64,000 nucleotides of DNA from Nematostella vectensis (taxonomy: Eukaryota; Cnidaria; Anthozoa; Actiniaria; Edwardsiidae). A program made the translations under genes and the position numbers. Below, piece after piece: positions 10,843-23,367 of the stretch (position 1 is the stretch's first letter; every line of letters starts with the position of its first letter). The notes under the pieces were generated by a model. The model saw nothing but the letters and a program-made list of their open reading frames with translations. It was not told the origin of the DNA and searched no databases. The stretch is from contig NC_064035.1 of NCBI RefSeq assembly GCF_932526225.1, positions 498,501 through 562,500 of the forward strand, in the 5' to 3' direction.

Positions 10843-12478
10843 GCCACGTTAGTCTTTCGTTGCGGGCACTTGACTACTAACGCAGCGACCCGGGTTCTGT
10901 TCCCGCTGATAGCCTATTTTTTTTCTTTATTTTTTTTTTAAATTTCGATACTTAATTATACTGTTCTTGGTGTGTCATGACATAAAAAGAAGGAATAGGG
11001 ACATTTTTATGTACTCTCAGCATCTTTGATGTGCTCATGCTTTGTTCAGGATCCTGTACATATTTTATGCACACAAGAACTAACTAGATTCCTTGGATAA
11101 CTTGATTAAGTAGATTCTAACATAGAGCATAGCGCTCGATAGATTGATATACCTTTTTTTCCAAGTGTACTGTTTTATTTTTCCTAATGTTACTTTTTGG
11201 AATTTACATTCGGAAAAAAAATTATCGATTGTAACCTTTTGGAGGTTACACTCGTAAAACAAATTCCCGAATGTAACACTGAAACTTTTCCCGAATGTAA
11301 CCTCCAGTCCGATGGTGACTTTGCTTGGGATAGTTTACGATACCAATAGAATTAAAAGTAATTTTCATTACAATTCCCTTCAGCAATGCCAAGTTAGTCT
11401 TTCGTTGCGGGCACTTGACTTCTAACGCAGCGACCCGGGTTCTATTCCCGCTTATAGCCCATTTTTTTTCTTTATTTTTTTTTAAATATCGATACTTAAT
11501 TATACTGTTCTTGGTGTGTCATGACATAAAAAGAAGGTATAGGGAAATTTTTATGTACTCTCAGCATCTTTGATGTGCTCATGCTTTGTTCAGGATCCTG
11601 TACATATTTTATGCACACAAGAACTAACTAGATTCCTTGGATAACTTGATTAAGTAGATTCTAACATAGAGCATAGCGCTCGATAGATTGATATACCTTT
11701 TTTTCCGAGTATACTGTTTTATTTTTCCTAATGTTACTTTTTGGAATCTACATTCGGAAAAAAAAATTATCGATTGTAACCTTTTGGAGGTTACACTCGT
11801 AAAACAAATTCACGAATGTAACCCTGAAGCTTTTCCCGAATGTAACCTCCAGTCCGATGGTGACTTTGCTTGGGATAGTTTACGATACCAATAGTATTAA
11901 AAGTAATTTTCATTACAATTCCCTTCAGCAATGCCACGTTAGTCTTCCGTTGCGGGCACTTGACTACTAACGCAGCGACCCGGGTTCGATTCCCGCTGAT
12001 AGCCTATTTTTTTTTCTTTATTTTTTTTTTAAATATCGATACTTAATTATACTGTTCTTGGTGTGTCATGACATAAAAAGAAGGTATAGGGACATTTTTT
12101 TGTACTCTCAGCATCTTTGATGTGCTCATGCTTTGTTCAGGATCCTGTACATATTTTATGCACACAAGAACTAACTAGATTCCTTGGATAACTTGATTAA
12201 GTAGATTCTAACATAGAGCATAGCGCTCGATAGATTGATATACCTTTTTTTCCGAGTATACTATTTTATTTTTCCTAATGTTACTTTTTGGAATTTACAT
12301 TCGGAAAAAAAATTATCGATTATAACCTTTTGAAGGTTACACTCGTAAAACAAATTCCCGAATGTAACCCTGAAGCTTTTCCCGAATGTAACCTCCAGTC
12401 CGATGGTGACTTTGCTTAGGATAGTTTACGATACCAATAGTATTAAAAGTAATTTTCATTACAATTCCCTTCAGCAAT
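10843..12478 (+). repeat. 4-unit higher-order repeat, copy 2 (three units)
   Basis: This is the second copy of the 2181-bp repeat and contains its first three units. The fourth position (from 12479) is occupied by a different unit type with a 14-A tract, so copy 2 is incomplete or was replaced. Its first B box has changed to TTCTGTTCC (about 10897). Confidence 0.75.
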
Positions 12479-13031
12479 GCCACGTTAGTCTTTCGTTGCG
12501 GGCACTTTACTACTAACGCAGCGACCCGGGTTCGATTCCCGCTGATAGCCTATTTTTGTTTTCTTCATTTTTTTTTTAAATATCGATACTTAATTATACT
12601 GTTCTTAGTGTGTCATGACATAAAAAGAAGGTATAGGGACATTTTTATGCACTCTCAGCATCTTTGATTTGCTCATGCTTTGTTCAGGATCCTGTACATA
12701 TTCTATGCACACAAGAACTAACTAGATTCCTTGGATAACTTGATTAAGTAGATTCTAACATAGAGCATAGCGCTCGATAGATTGATATACCTTTTTTTCC
12801 GAGTATACTGTTTTATTTTTCCTAATGTTACTTTTTGGAATTTACATTCGGAAAAAAAAAAAAAAATATCGATTGTAACCTTTTGGAGGTTACACTCGTA
12901 AAACAAATTCCCGAATGTAACCCTGAAGCTTTTCCCGAATGTAACCTCCAGTCCGATGGTGACTTTGCTTGGGATAGTTTACGATACCAATAGTATTAAA
13001 AGTAATTTTCATTACAATTCCCTTCTGCAAT
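12479..13031 (+). repeat. Unit 24, donor-type unit with long A tract
   Basis: This unit has TATTCTATGCAC in place of TATTTTATGCAC, a run of about 14 A after CGG (12850s), and CTTCTGCAATACC at its end in place of CTTCAGCAATGCC. The last two marks reappear in the right half of the unit at 15753, and TTCTATG and CTGCAATACC in the unit at 19560. In each case the unit precedes a copy of the 6-unit repeat. Confidence 0.75.
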
Positions 13032-16000
13032 ACCACGTTAGTCTTTCGTTGCGTGCACTTGACTACTAACGCAGCGATACGGGTTCGATTCCCGCTGATA
13101 GCCTATGTTTTATTCTTTCTTTTTTGTTCAAATATCGATACTTAATTATACTGTTCTTGGTGTGTCATGACATAAAAAGAAGGTATAGGGACATTTTTAT
13201 GTACTCTCAGCATCTTTGATGTGCTCATGCTTTGTTCAGGATCCTGTACATATTTTATGCACACAAGAACTAACTAGATTCCTTGGATAACTTGATTAAG
13301 TAGATTCTAACATAGAGCATAGCGCTCGATAGATTGATATACCTTTTTTTCCAAATATACTGTTTTATTTTTCCTAATGTTACTTTTTGGAATTTACATT
13401 CGGAAAAAAATTATCGATTGTAACATTTTGGAGGTTACACTCGTAAAACAAATTCCCGAATGTAACCCTGAAGCTTTTCCCGAATGTAACCTCCAGTCCG
13501 ATGGTGACTTTGCTTGGGATAGTTTGCGATACCAATAGTATTAAAAGTAATTTCCATTACAATTCCCTTCAGCAATGCCACGTTAGTCTTTCGTTGCGGG
13601 CACTTGACTACTAACGCAGCGACCCGGGTTCGATTCCCGCTGATAGCCTATTTTTTTTCTTTATTTTTTTTTAAATATCGATACTTAATTATACTGTTCT
13701 TGGTGTGTCATGACATAAAAAGAAGGTATAGGGACATTTTTATGTACTCTCAGCATCTTTGATGTGCTCCTGCTTTGTTCAGGATCCTGTACATATTTTA
13801 TGCACACAAGAATTAACTAGATTCCTTGAATAACTATATTGAGTAGATTCTAACATAGAGCATAGCGCTCGATAGATTGATATACCTTTTTTTCCAAGTG
13901 TACTGTTTTATTTTTCCTAATGTTACTTTTTGGAATTTACATTCGGAAAAAAAAATATCGATTGTAACCTTTTGGAGGTTACACTCGTAAAACAAATTCC
14001 CGAATGTAACCCTGAAGCTTTTCCCGAATGTAACCTCCAGTCCGATGGTGACTTTGCTTGGGATAGTTTACGATACCAATAGTATTAAAAGTAATTTTCA
14101 TTCCAATTCCCTTCAGCAATGCCACGTTAGTCTTTCGTTGCGGGCACTTGAGTTCTAACGCAGCGACCCGTGTTCGATTCCCGCTGATAGCCCATTTTTT
14201 TTCTTTATTTTTTTTTTTAAATATCGATACTTAATTATACTGTTCTTGGTGTGTCATGACATAAAAAGAAGGTATAGGGACATTTTTATGTACTCTCAGC
14301 ATCTTTGATGTGCTCATGCTTTGTTCAGGATCCTGTACATATTTTATGCACACAAGAACTAACTAGATTCCTTGGATAACTTGATTAAGTAGATTCTAAC
14401 ATAGAGCATAGCGCTCGATAGATTGATATACCTTTTTTTCCGAGTATACTGTTTTATTTTTCCTAATGTTACTTTTTTGAATTTACATTCGGAAAAAAAA
14501 TTATCGATTGTAACATTTTGGAGGTTACACTCGTAAAACAAAATCCCGAATGTAACCCTGAAGCTTTTCCCGAATGTAACCTCCAGTCCGATGGTGACTT
14601 TGCTTGGGATAGTTTACGATACCAATAGTATTAAAAGTAATTTCCATTACAATTCCCTTCAGCAATGCCACGTTAGTCTTTCGTTGCGGGCACTTGACTA
14701 CTAACGCAGCGACCCGGGTTCGATTCCCGCTGATAGCCTTTTTTTTTTCTTTATTTTTTTTTACATATCGATACTTAATTATACTGTTCTTGGTGTGTCT
14801 TGACATAAAAAGAAGGTATAGTGACATTTTTATGTACTCTCAGCATCTTTGATGTGCTCATGCTTTGTTCAGGATCCTGTACATATTTTATGCACACAAG
14901 AATTAACTTGATTCCTTGAATAACTATATTAAGTAGATTCTAACATAGAGCATAGCGCTCGATAGATTGATATACCTTTTTTTCCAAGTGTACTGTTTTA
15001 TTTTTCCTAATGTTACTTTTTGGAATTTACATTCGGACAAAAAATTATCGATTGTAACCTTTTGGAGGTTACACTCGTAAAACAAATTCCCGAATGTAAC
15101 CCTGAAGCTTTTCCCGAATGTAACCTCCAGTCCGATGGTGACTTTGCTTGGGATAGTTTACGATACCAATAGTATTAAAAGTAATTTTCATTCCAATTCC
15201 CTTCAGCAATGCCACGTTAGTCTTTCGTTGCGGGCACTTGACTTCTAACGCAGCGACCCGGGTTCGATTCCCGCTGATAGCCCATTTTTTTTCTTTATTT
15301 TTTTTAAATATCGGTACTTAATTATACTGTTCTTGGTGTGTCATGACATAAAAAGAAGGTATAGGGAAATTTTTATGTACTCTTAGCATCTTTGATGTGC
15401 TCATGCTTTGTTCAGGATCCTGTACATATTTTATGCACACAAGAACTAACTAGATTCCTTGGATAACTTGATTAAGTAGATTCTAACATAGAGCATAGCG
15501 CTCGATAGATTGATATACGTTTTTTTCCGAGTATACAGTTTTATTTTCCTAATGTTAATTTTTGGAATTTAAATTCGGAAAAAAAATTATCGATTGTAAC
15601 CTTTTGGAGGTTACACTCGTAAAACAAATTCCCGAATGTAACCCTGAAGTTTTTTCCGAATGTAACCTCCAGTCCGATGGTGACTTTTCTTGGGATAGTT
15701 TACGATACCAATAGTATTAAAAGTAATTTTCATTACAATTTCCTTCAGCAATGCCACGTTAGTCTTTCGTTGCGGGCACTTGACTACTAACGCAGCGACC
15801 CGGGTTCGATTCCCGCTGATAGCTTTTTTTTTTTTTTTTTTTTTTTAAATATCGATACTTAATTATACTGTTCTTGGTGTGTCATGACATAAAAAGAAGG
15901 TATAGGGACATTTTTATGTACTCTCAGCATCTTTGATGTGCTCATGCTTTGTTCAGGATCCTGTACATATTTTATGCACACAAGAACTAACTAGATTCCT

Positions 16001-16300
16001 TGGATAACTTGATTAAATAGATTCTAACATAGAGCATAGCGCTCGATAGATTGATATACCTTTTTTTTCCGAGTACACTGTTTTATTTTTCCTAATGTTA
16101 CTTTTTGGAATTTACATTCGGAAAAAAAAAAAAAATATCGATTGTAACCTTTTGGAGGTTACACTCGTAAAACAAATTCCCGAATGTAACCCTGAAGCTT
16201 TTCCCGAATGTAACCTCCAGTCCGATGGTGACTTTGCTTGGGATAGTTTACGATACCAATAGTATTAAAAGTAATTTTCATTACAATTCCCTTCTGCAAT
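13032..16300 (+). repeat. 6-unit higher-order repeat, copy 1 (~3.27 kb)
   Basis: Six units with distinct marks in fixed order. 1: GTGCACTTG, GATACGGG and CCTATGTTTTATTC. 2: TCCTGCTTTG and TATATTGAG. 3: GACCCGTGTTCG. 4: TTACATATCG with CTTGACATAAAAAG. 5: CCCATTTT, ATCGGTAC and ATATACGTTTTT. 6: GATAGCTTTTTT with GTACACTG. The same series follows immediately at an offset of about 3269 bp. Rare shared variants, such as ACAAAATCCCG at about 14538 and 17810, show that the two copies are recent. Confidence 0.85.
15753..16300 (+). repeat. Chimeric junction unit (unit 30)
   Basis: The left part (GATAGCTTTTTT, TTAAATAG, GTACACTG) matches the units at 8121 and 19018. The right part (CCTAATG, long A tract, CTGCAATACC) matches the unit at 12479. 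The switch falls within about 16081-16094. This is what one unequal crossover between unit types 6 and 0 would leave at the centre of a tandem duplication. Confidence 0.75.
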
Positions 16301-19300
16301 ACCACGTTAGTCTTTCGTTGCGTGCACTTGACTACTAACGCAGCGATACGGGTTCGATTCCCGCTGATAGCCTATGTTTTATTCTTTCTTTTTTTTTCAA
16401 ATATCGATACTTAATTATACTGTTCTTGGTGTGTCATGACATAAAAAGAAGGTATAGGGACATTTTTATGTACTCTCAGCATCTTTGATGTGCTCATGCT
16501 TTGTTCAGGATCCTGTACATATTTTATGCACACAAGAACTAACTAGATTCCTTGGATAACTTGATTAAGTAGATTCTAACATAGAGCATAGCGCTCGATA
16601 GATTGATATACCTTTTTTTCCAAATATACTGTTTTATTTTTCCTAATGTTACTTTTTGGAATTTACATTCGGAAAAAAATTATCGATTGTAACATTTTGG
16701 AGGTTACACTCGTAAAACAAATTCCCGAATGTAACCCTGAAGCTTTTCCCGAATGTAACCTCCAGTCCGATGGTGACTTTGCTTGGGATAGTTTGCGATA
16801 CCAATAGTATTAAAAGTAATTTCCATTACAATTCCCTTCAGCAATGCCACGTTAGTCTTTCGTTGCGGGCACTTGACTACTAACGCAGCGACCCGGGTTC
16901 GATTCCCGCTGATAGCCTATTTTTTTTCTTTATTTTTTTTTAAATATCGATACTTAATTATACTGTTCTTGGTGTGTCATGACATAAAAAGAAGGTATAG
17001 GGACATTTTTATGTACTCTCAGCATCTTTGATGTGCTCCTGCTTTGTTCAGGATCCTGTACATATTTTATGCACACAAGAATTAACTAGATTCCTTGAAT
17101 AACTATATTGAGTAGATTCTAACATAGAGCATAGCGCTCGATAGATTGATATACCTTTTTTTCCAAGTGTACTGTTTTATTTTTCCTAATGTTACTTTTT
17201 GGAATTTACATTCGGAAAAAAAAATATCGATTGTAACCTTTTGGAGGTTACATTCGTAAAACAAATTCCCGAATGTAACCCTGAAGCTTTTCCCGAATGT
17301 AACCTCCAGTCCGATGGTGACTTTGCTTGGGATAGTTTACGATACCAATAGTATTAAAAGTAATTTTCATTCCAATTCCCTTCAGCAATGCCACGTTAGT
17401 CTTTCGTTGCGGGCACTTGAGTTCTAACGCAGCGACCCGTGTTCGATTCCCGCTGATAGCCCATTTTTTTTCTTTATTTTTTTTTTAAATATCGATACTT
17501 ATATATTCTGTTCTTGGTGTGTCATGACATAAAAAGAAGGTATAGGGACATTTTTATGTACTCTCAGCATCTTTGATGTGCTCATGCTTTGTTCAGGATC
17601 CTGTACATATTTTATGCACACAAGAACTAACTAGATTCCTTGGATAACTTGATTAAGTAGATTCTAACATAGAGCATAGCGCTCGATAGATTGATATACC
17701 TTTTTTTCCGAGTATACTGTTTTATTTTTCCTAATGTTACTTTTTTGAATTTACATTCGGAAAAAAAATTATCGATTGTAACATTTTGGAGGTTACACTC
17801 GTAAAACAAAATCCCGAATGTAACCCTGAAGCTTTTCCCGAATGTAACCTCCAGTCCGATGGTGACTTTGCTTGGGATAGTTTACGATACCAATAGTATT
17901 AAAAGTAATTTCCATTACAATTCCCTTCAGCAATGCCACGTTAGTCTTTCGTTGCGGGCACTTGACTACTAACGCAGCGACCCGGGTTCGATTCCCGCTG
18001 ATAGCCTTTTTTTCTTTATTTTTTTTTACATATCGATACTTAATTATACTGTTCTTGGTGTGTCTTGACATAAAAAGAAGGTATAGTGACATTTTTATGT
18101 ACTCTCAGCATCTTTGATGTGCTCATGCTTTGTTCAGGATCCTGTACATATTTTATGCACACAAGAATTAACTTGATTCCTTGAATAACTATATTAAGTA
18201 GATTCTAACATAGAGCATAGCGCTCGATAGATTGATATACCTTTTTTTCCAAGTGTACTGTTTTATTTTTCCTAATGTTACTTTTTGGAATTTACATTCG
18301 GACAAAAAATTATCGATTGTAACCTTTTGGAGGTTACACTCGTAAAACAAATTCCCGAATGTAACCCTGAAGCTTTTCCCGAATGTAACCTCCAGTCCGA
18401 TGGTGACTTTGCTTGGGATAGTTTACGATACCAATAGTATTAAAAGTAATTTTCATTCCAATTCCCTTCAGCAATGCCACGTTAGTCTTTCGTTGCGGGC
18501 ACTTGACTTCTAACGCAGCGACCCGGGTTCGATTCCCGCTGATAGCCCATTTTTTTTCTTTATTTTTTTTAAATATCGGTACTTAATTATACTGTTCTTG
18601 GTGTGTCATGACATAAAAAGAAGGTATAGGGAAATTTTTATGTACTCTTAGCATCTTTGATGTGCTCATGCTTTGTTCAGGATCCTGTACATATTTTATG
18701 CACACAAGAACTAACTAGATTCCTTGGATAACTTGATTAAGTAGATTCTAACATAGAGCATAGCGCTCGATAGATTGATATACGTTTTTTTCCGAGTATA
18801 CAGTTTTATTTTCCTAATGTTAATTTTTGGAATTTAAATTCGGAAAAAAAATTATCGATTGTAACCTTTTGGAGGTTACACTCGTAAAACAAATTCCCGA
18901 ATGTAACCCTGAAGTTTTTTCCGAATGTAACCTCCAGTCCGATGGTGACTTTTCTTGGGATAGTTTACGATACCAATAGTATTAAAAGTAATTTTCATTA
19001 CAATTTCCTTCAGCAATGCCACGTTAGTCTTTCGTTGCGGGCACTTGACTACTAACGCAGCGACCCGGGTTCGATTCCCGCTAATAGCTTTTTTTTTTTT
19101 TTTTTTTTTTAAATATCGATACTTAATTATACTGTTCTTGGTGTGTCATGACATAAAAAGAAGGTATAGGGACATTTTTATGTACTCTCAGCATCTTTGA
19201 TGTGCTCATGCTTTGTTCAGGATCCTGTACATATTTTATGCACACAAGAACTAACTAGATTCCTTGGATAACTTGATTAAATAGATTCTAACATAGAGCA

Positions 19301-19559
19301 TAGCGCTCGATAGATTGATATACCTTTTTTTTCCGAGTACACTGTTTTATTTTTCCTAGTGTTACTTTTTGGAATGTACATTCGGAAAAAAAATTATCGA
19401 TTATAACCTTTTGGAGGTTACACTCGTAAAACAAATTCCAGAATGTAACCCTGAAGCTTTTCCCGAATGTAACCTCCAGTCCGATGGTGACTTTGCTTGG
19501 GATAGTTTACGATACCAATAGTATTAAAAGTAATTTTCATTACAATTCCCTTCAGCAAT
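16301..19559 (+). repeat. 6-unit higher-order repeat, copy 2
   Basis: This repeats the six unit types of 13032-16300 in the same order. Its last unit (19018-19559) keeps the non-chimeric right half (CCTAGTGTTAC, GAATGTACATTCGG, CGATTATAACC), as expected for the distal end of a tandem duplication. A small T-tract shortening near 18007 shifts the offset by a few bases. Confidence 0.85.
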
Positions 19560-20105
19560 GCCACGTTAGTCTTACGTTGCGGGCACTTGACTACTAACGC
19601 AGCTACCCGGGTTCGATTCCCGCTGATAGCCTATTTTTTTTCTTTATTTTTTTTTAAATATCGATACTTAATTATACTGTTCTTGGTGTGTCATGACATA
19701 AAAAGAAGGTATAGGGACATTTTTATGTACTCTCAGCATCTTTGATGTGCTCCTGCTTTGTTCAGGATCCTGTACATATTCTATGCACACAAGAACTAAC
19801 TAGATTCCTTGGATAACTTGATTAAGTAGATTCTAACATAGAGCATAGCGCTCGATAGATTGATATACCTTTTTTTCCGAGTATACTGTTTTATTTTTCC
19901 TAATGTTACTTTTTGGAATTTACATTCGGAAAAAAAAAATTATCGATTGTAACCTTTTGGAGAATACACTCGTAAAACAAATTCCCGAATGTAACCCTGA
20001 AGCTTTTCCCGAATGTAACCTCCAGTCCGATGGTGACTTTGCTTGGGATAGTTTACGATACCAATAGTATTAAAAGTAATTTTCATTACAATTCCCTTCT
20101 GCAAT
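19560..20105 (+). repeat. Extra unit between 6-unit copies 2 and 3 (unit 37)
   Basis: The left part has AGCTACCC and TCCTGCTTTG. The right part has TTCTATGCAC and ends CTGCAATACC like the unit at 12479. One motif copy is damaged: GGAGGTTAC has become GGAGAATAC near 19960. It is probably another recombinant unit. Confidence 0.6.
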
Positions 20106-23100
20106 ACCACGTTAGTCTTTCGTTGCGTGCACTTGACTACTAACGCAGCGATACGGGTTCGATTCCCGCTGATAGCCTATGTTTTATTCTTTCTTTTTTT
20201 TTCAAATATCGATACTTAATTATACTGTTCTTGGTGTGTCATGACATAAAAAGAAGGTATAGGGACATTTTTATGTACTCTCAGCATCTTTGATGTGCTC
20301 ATGCTTTGTTCAGGATCCTGTACATATTTTATGCACACAAGAACTAACTAGATTCCTTGGATAACTTGATTAAGTAGATTCTAACATAGAGCATAGCGCT
20401 CGATAGATTGATATACCTTTTTTTCCAAATATACTGTTTTATTTTTCCTAATGTTACTTTTTGGAATTTACATTCGGAAAAAAATTATCGATTGTAACAT
20501 TTTGGAGGTTACACTCGTAAAACAAATTCCCGAATGTAACCCTGAAGCTTTTCCCGAATGTAACCTCCAGTCCGATGGTGACTTTGCTTGGGATAGTTTG
20601 CGATACCAATAGTATTAAAAGTAATTTCCATTACAATTCCCTTCAGCAATGCCACGTTAGTCTTTCGTTGCGGGCACTTGACTACTAACGCAGCGACCCG
20701 GGTTCGATTCCCGCTGATAGCCTATTTTTTTTCTTTATTTTTTTTTAAATATCGATACTTAATTATACTGTTCTTGGTGTGTCATGACATAAAAAGAAGG
20801 TATAGGGACATTTTTATGTACTCTCAGCATCTTTGATGTGCTCCTGCTTTGTTCAGGATCCTGTACATATTTTATGCACACAAGAATTAACTAGATTCCT
20901 TGAATAACTATATTAAGTAGATTCTAACATAGAGCATAGCGCTCGATAGATTGATATACCTTTTTTTCCAAGTGTACTGTTTTATTTTTCCTAATGTTAC
21001 TTTTTGGAATTTACATTCGGAAAAAAAATTATCGATTGTAACCTTTTGGAGGTTACACTCGTAAAACAAATTCCCGAATGTAACCCTGAAGCTTTTCCCG
21101 AATGTAACCTCCAGTCCGATGGTGACTTTGCTTGGGATAGTTTACGATACCAATAGTATTAAAAGTAATTTTCATTCCAATTCCCTTCAGCAATGCCACG
21201 TTAGTCTTTCGTTGCGGGCACTTGACTTCTAACGCAGCGACCAGTGTTCGATTCCCGCTGATAGCCCATTTTTTTTCTTTATTTTTTTTTTAAATATCGA
21301 TACCTAATTATACTGTTCTTGGTGTGTCATGACATAAAAAGAAGGTATAGGGACATTTTTATGTACTCTCAGCATCTTTGATGTGCTCATGCTTTGTTCA
21401 GGATCCTGTACATATTTTATGCACACAAGAACTAACTAGATTCCTTGGATAACTTGATTAAGTAGATTCTAACATAGAGCATAGCGCTCGATAGATTGAT
21501 ATACCTTTTTTTCCGAGTATACTGTTTTATTTTTCCTAATGTTACTTTTTTGAATTTACATTCGGAAAAAAAATTATCGATTGTAACATTTTGGAGGTTA
21601 CACTCGTAAAACAAATTCCCGAATGTAACCCTGAAGCTTTTCCCGAATGTAACCTCCAGTCCGATGGTGACTTTGCTTGGGATAGTTTACGATACCAATA
21701 GTATTAAAAGTAATTTCCATTACAATTCCCTTCAGCAATGCCACGTTAGTCTTTCGTTGCGGGCACTTGACTACTAACGCAGCGACCCGGGTTCGATTCC
21801 CGCTGATAGCCTTTTTTTTTTCTTTATTTTTTTTTACATATCGATACTTAATTATACTGTTCTTGGTGTGTCTTGACATAAAAAGAAGGTATAGTGACAT
21901 TTTTATGTACTCTCAGCATCTTTGATGTGCTCATGCTTTGTTCAGGATCCTGTACATATTTTATGCACACAAGAATTAACTTGATTCCTTGAATAACTAT
22001 ATTAAGTAGATTCTAACATAGAGCATAGCGCTCGATAGATTGATATACCTTTTTTTCCAAGTGTACTGTTTTATTTTTCCTAATGTTACTTTTTGGAATT
22101 TACATTCGGACAAAAAATTATCGATTGTAACCTTTTGGAGGTTACACTCGTAAAACAAATTCCCGAATGTAACCCTGAAGCTTTTCCCGAATGTAACCTC
22201 CAGTCCGATGGTGACTTTGCTTGGGATAGTTTACGATACCAATAGTATTAAAAATAATTTTCATTCCAATTCCCTTCAGCAATGCCACGTTAGTCTTTCG
22301 TTGCGGGCACTTGACTTCTAACGCAGCGACCCGGGTTCGATTCCCGCTGATAGCCCATTTTTTTTCTTTATTTTTTTTAAATATCGGTACTTAATTATAC
22401 TGTTCTTGGTGTGTCATGACATAAAAAGAAGGTATAGGGAAATTTTTATGTACTCTCAGCATCTTTGATGTGCTCATGCTTTGTTCAGGATCCTGTACAT
22501 ATTTTATGCACACAAGAACTAACTAGATTCCTTGGATAACTTGATTAAGTAGATTCTAACATAGAGCATAGCGCTCGATAGATTGATATACCTTTTTTTC
22601 CGAGTATACAGTTTTATTTTCCTAATGTTAATTTTTGGAATTTAAATTCGGAAAAAAAATTATCGATTGTAACCTTTTGGAGGTTACACTCGTAAAACAA
22701 ATTCCCGAATGTAACCCTGAAGTTTTTTCCGAATGTAACCTCCAGTCCGATGGTGACTTTTCTTGGGATAGTTTACGATACCAATAGTATTAAAAGTAAT
22801 TTTCATTACAATTTCCTTCAGCAATGCCACGTTAGTCTTTCGTTGCGGGCACTTGACTACTAACGCAGCGACCCGGGTTCGATTCCCGCTGATAGCTTTT
22901 TTTTTTTTTTTTTTTTTTTAAATATCGGTACTTAATTATACTGTTCTTGGTGTGTCATGACATAAAAAGAAGGTATAGGGAAATTTTTATGTACTCTCAG
23001 CATCTTTGATGTGCTCATGCTTTGTTCAGGATCCTGTACATATTTTATGCACACAAGAACTAACTAGATTCCTTGGATAACTTGATTAAGTAGATTCTAA

Positions 23101-23367
23101 CATAGAGCATAGCGCTCGATAGATTGATATACCTTTTTTTCCGAGTATACTGTTTTATTTTTCCTAATGTTACTTTTTTGAATTTACATTCGGAAAAAAA
23201 ATTATCGATTGTAACATTTTGGAGGTTACACTCGTAAAACAAATTCCCGAATGTAACCCTGAAGCTTTTCCCGAATGTAACCTCCAGTCCGATGGTGACT
23301 TTGCTTGGGATAGTTTACGATACCAATAGTATTAAAAGTAATTTCCATTACAATTCCCTTCAGCAAT
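20106..23367 (+). repeat. 6-unit higher-order repeat, copy 3
   Basis: The six unit types appear in order again, but this copy is more diverged. The third unit reads CCAGTGTTCG, and the last (22826) is a mosaic: a type-6 head with 23 T, then type-5 marks (ATCGGTAC, GGGAAATT), then a type-3 right half (TTTTTTGAATTT, GTAACATTTTGG). The private ACAAAATCCCG variant of copies 1 and 2 is absent, so this copy separated earlier. Confidence 0.7.

Noticed and set aside
14525-14827. 100-codon minus-strand frame at six places
   Set aside because: It crosses the unit boundary and reads antisense through the tRNA-like element and T tract. Its spread follows the 6- and 7-unit duplications, not selection for a protein.
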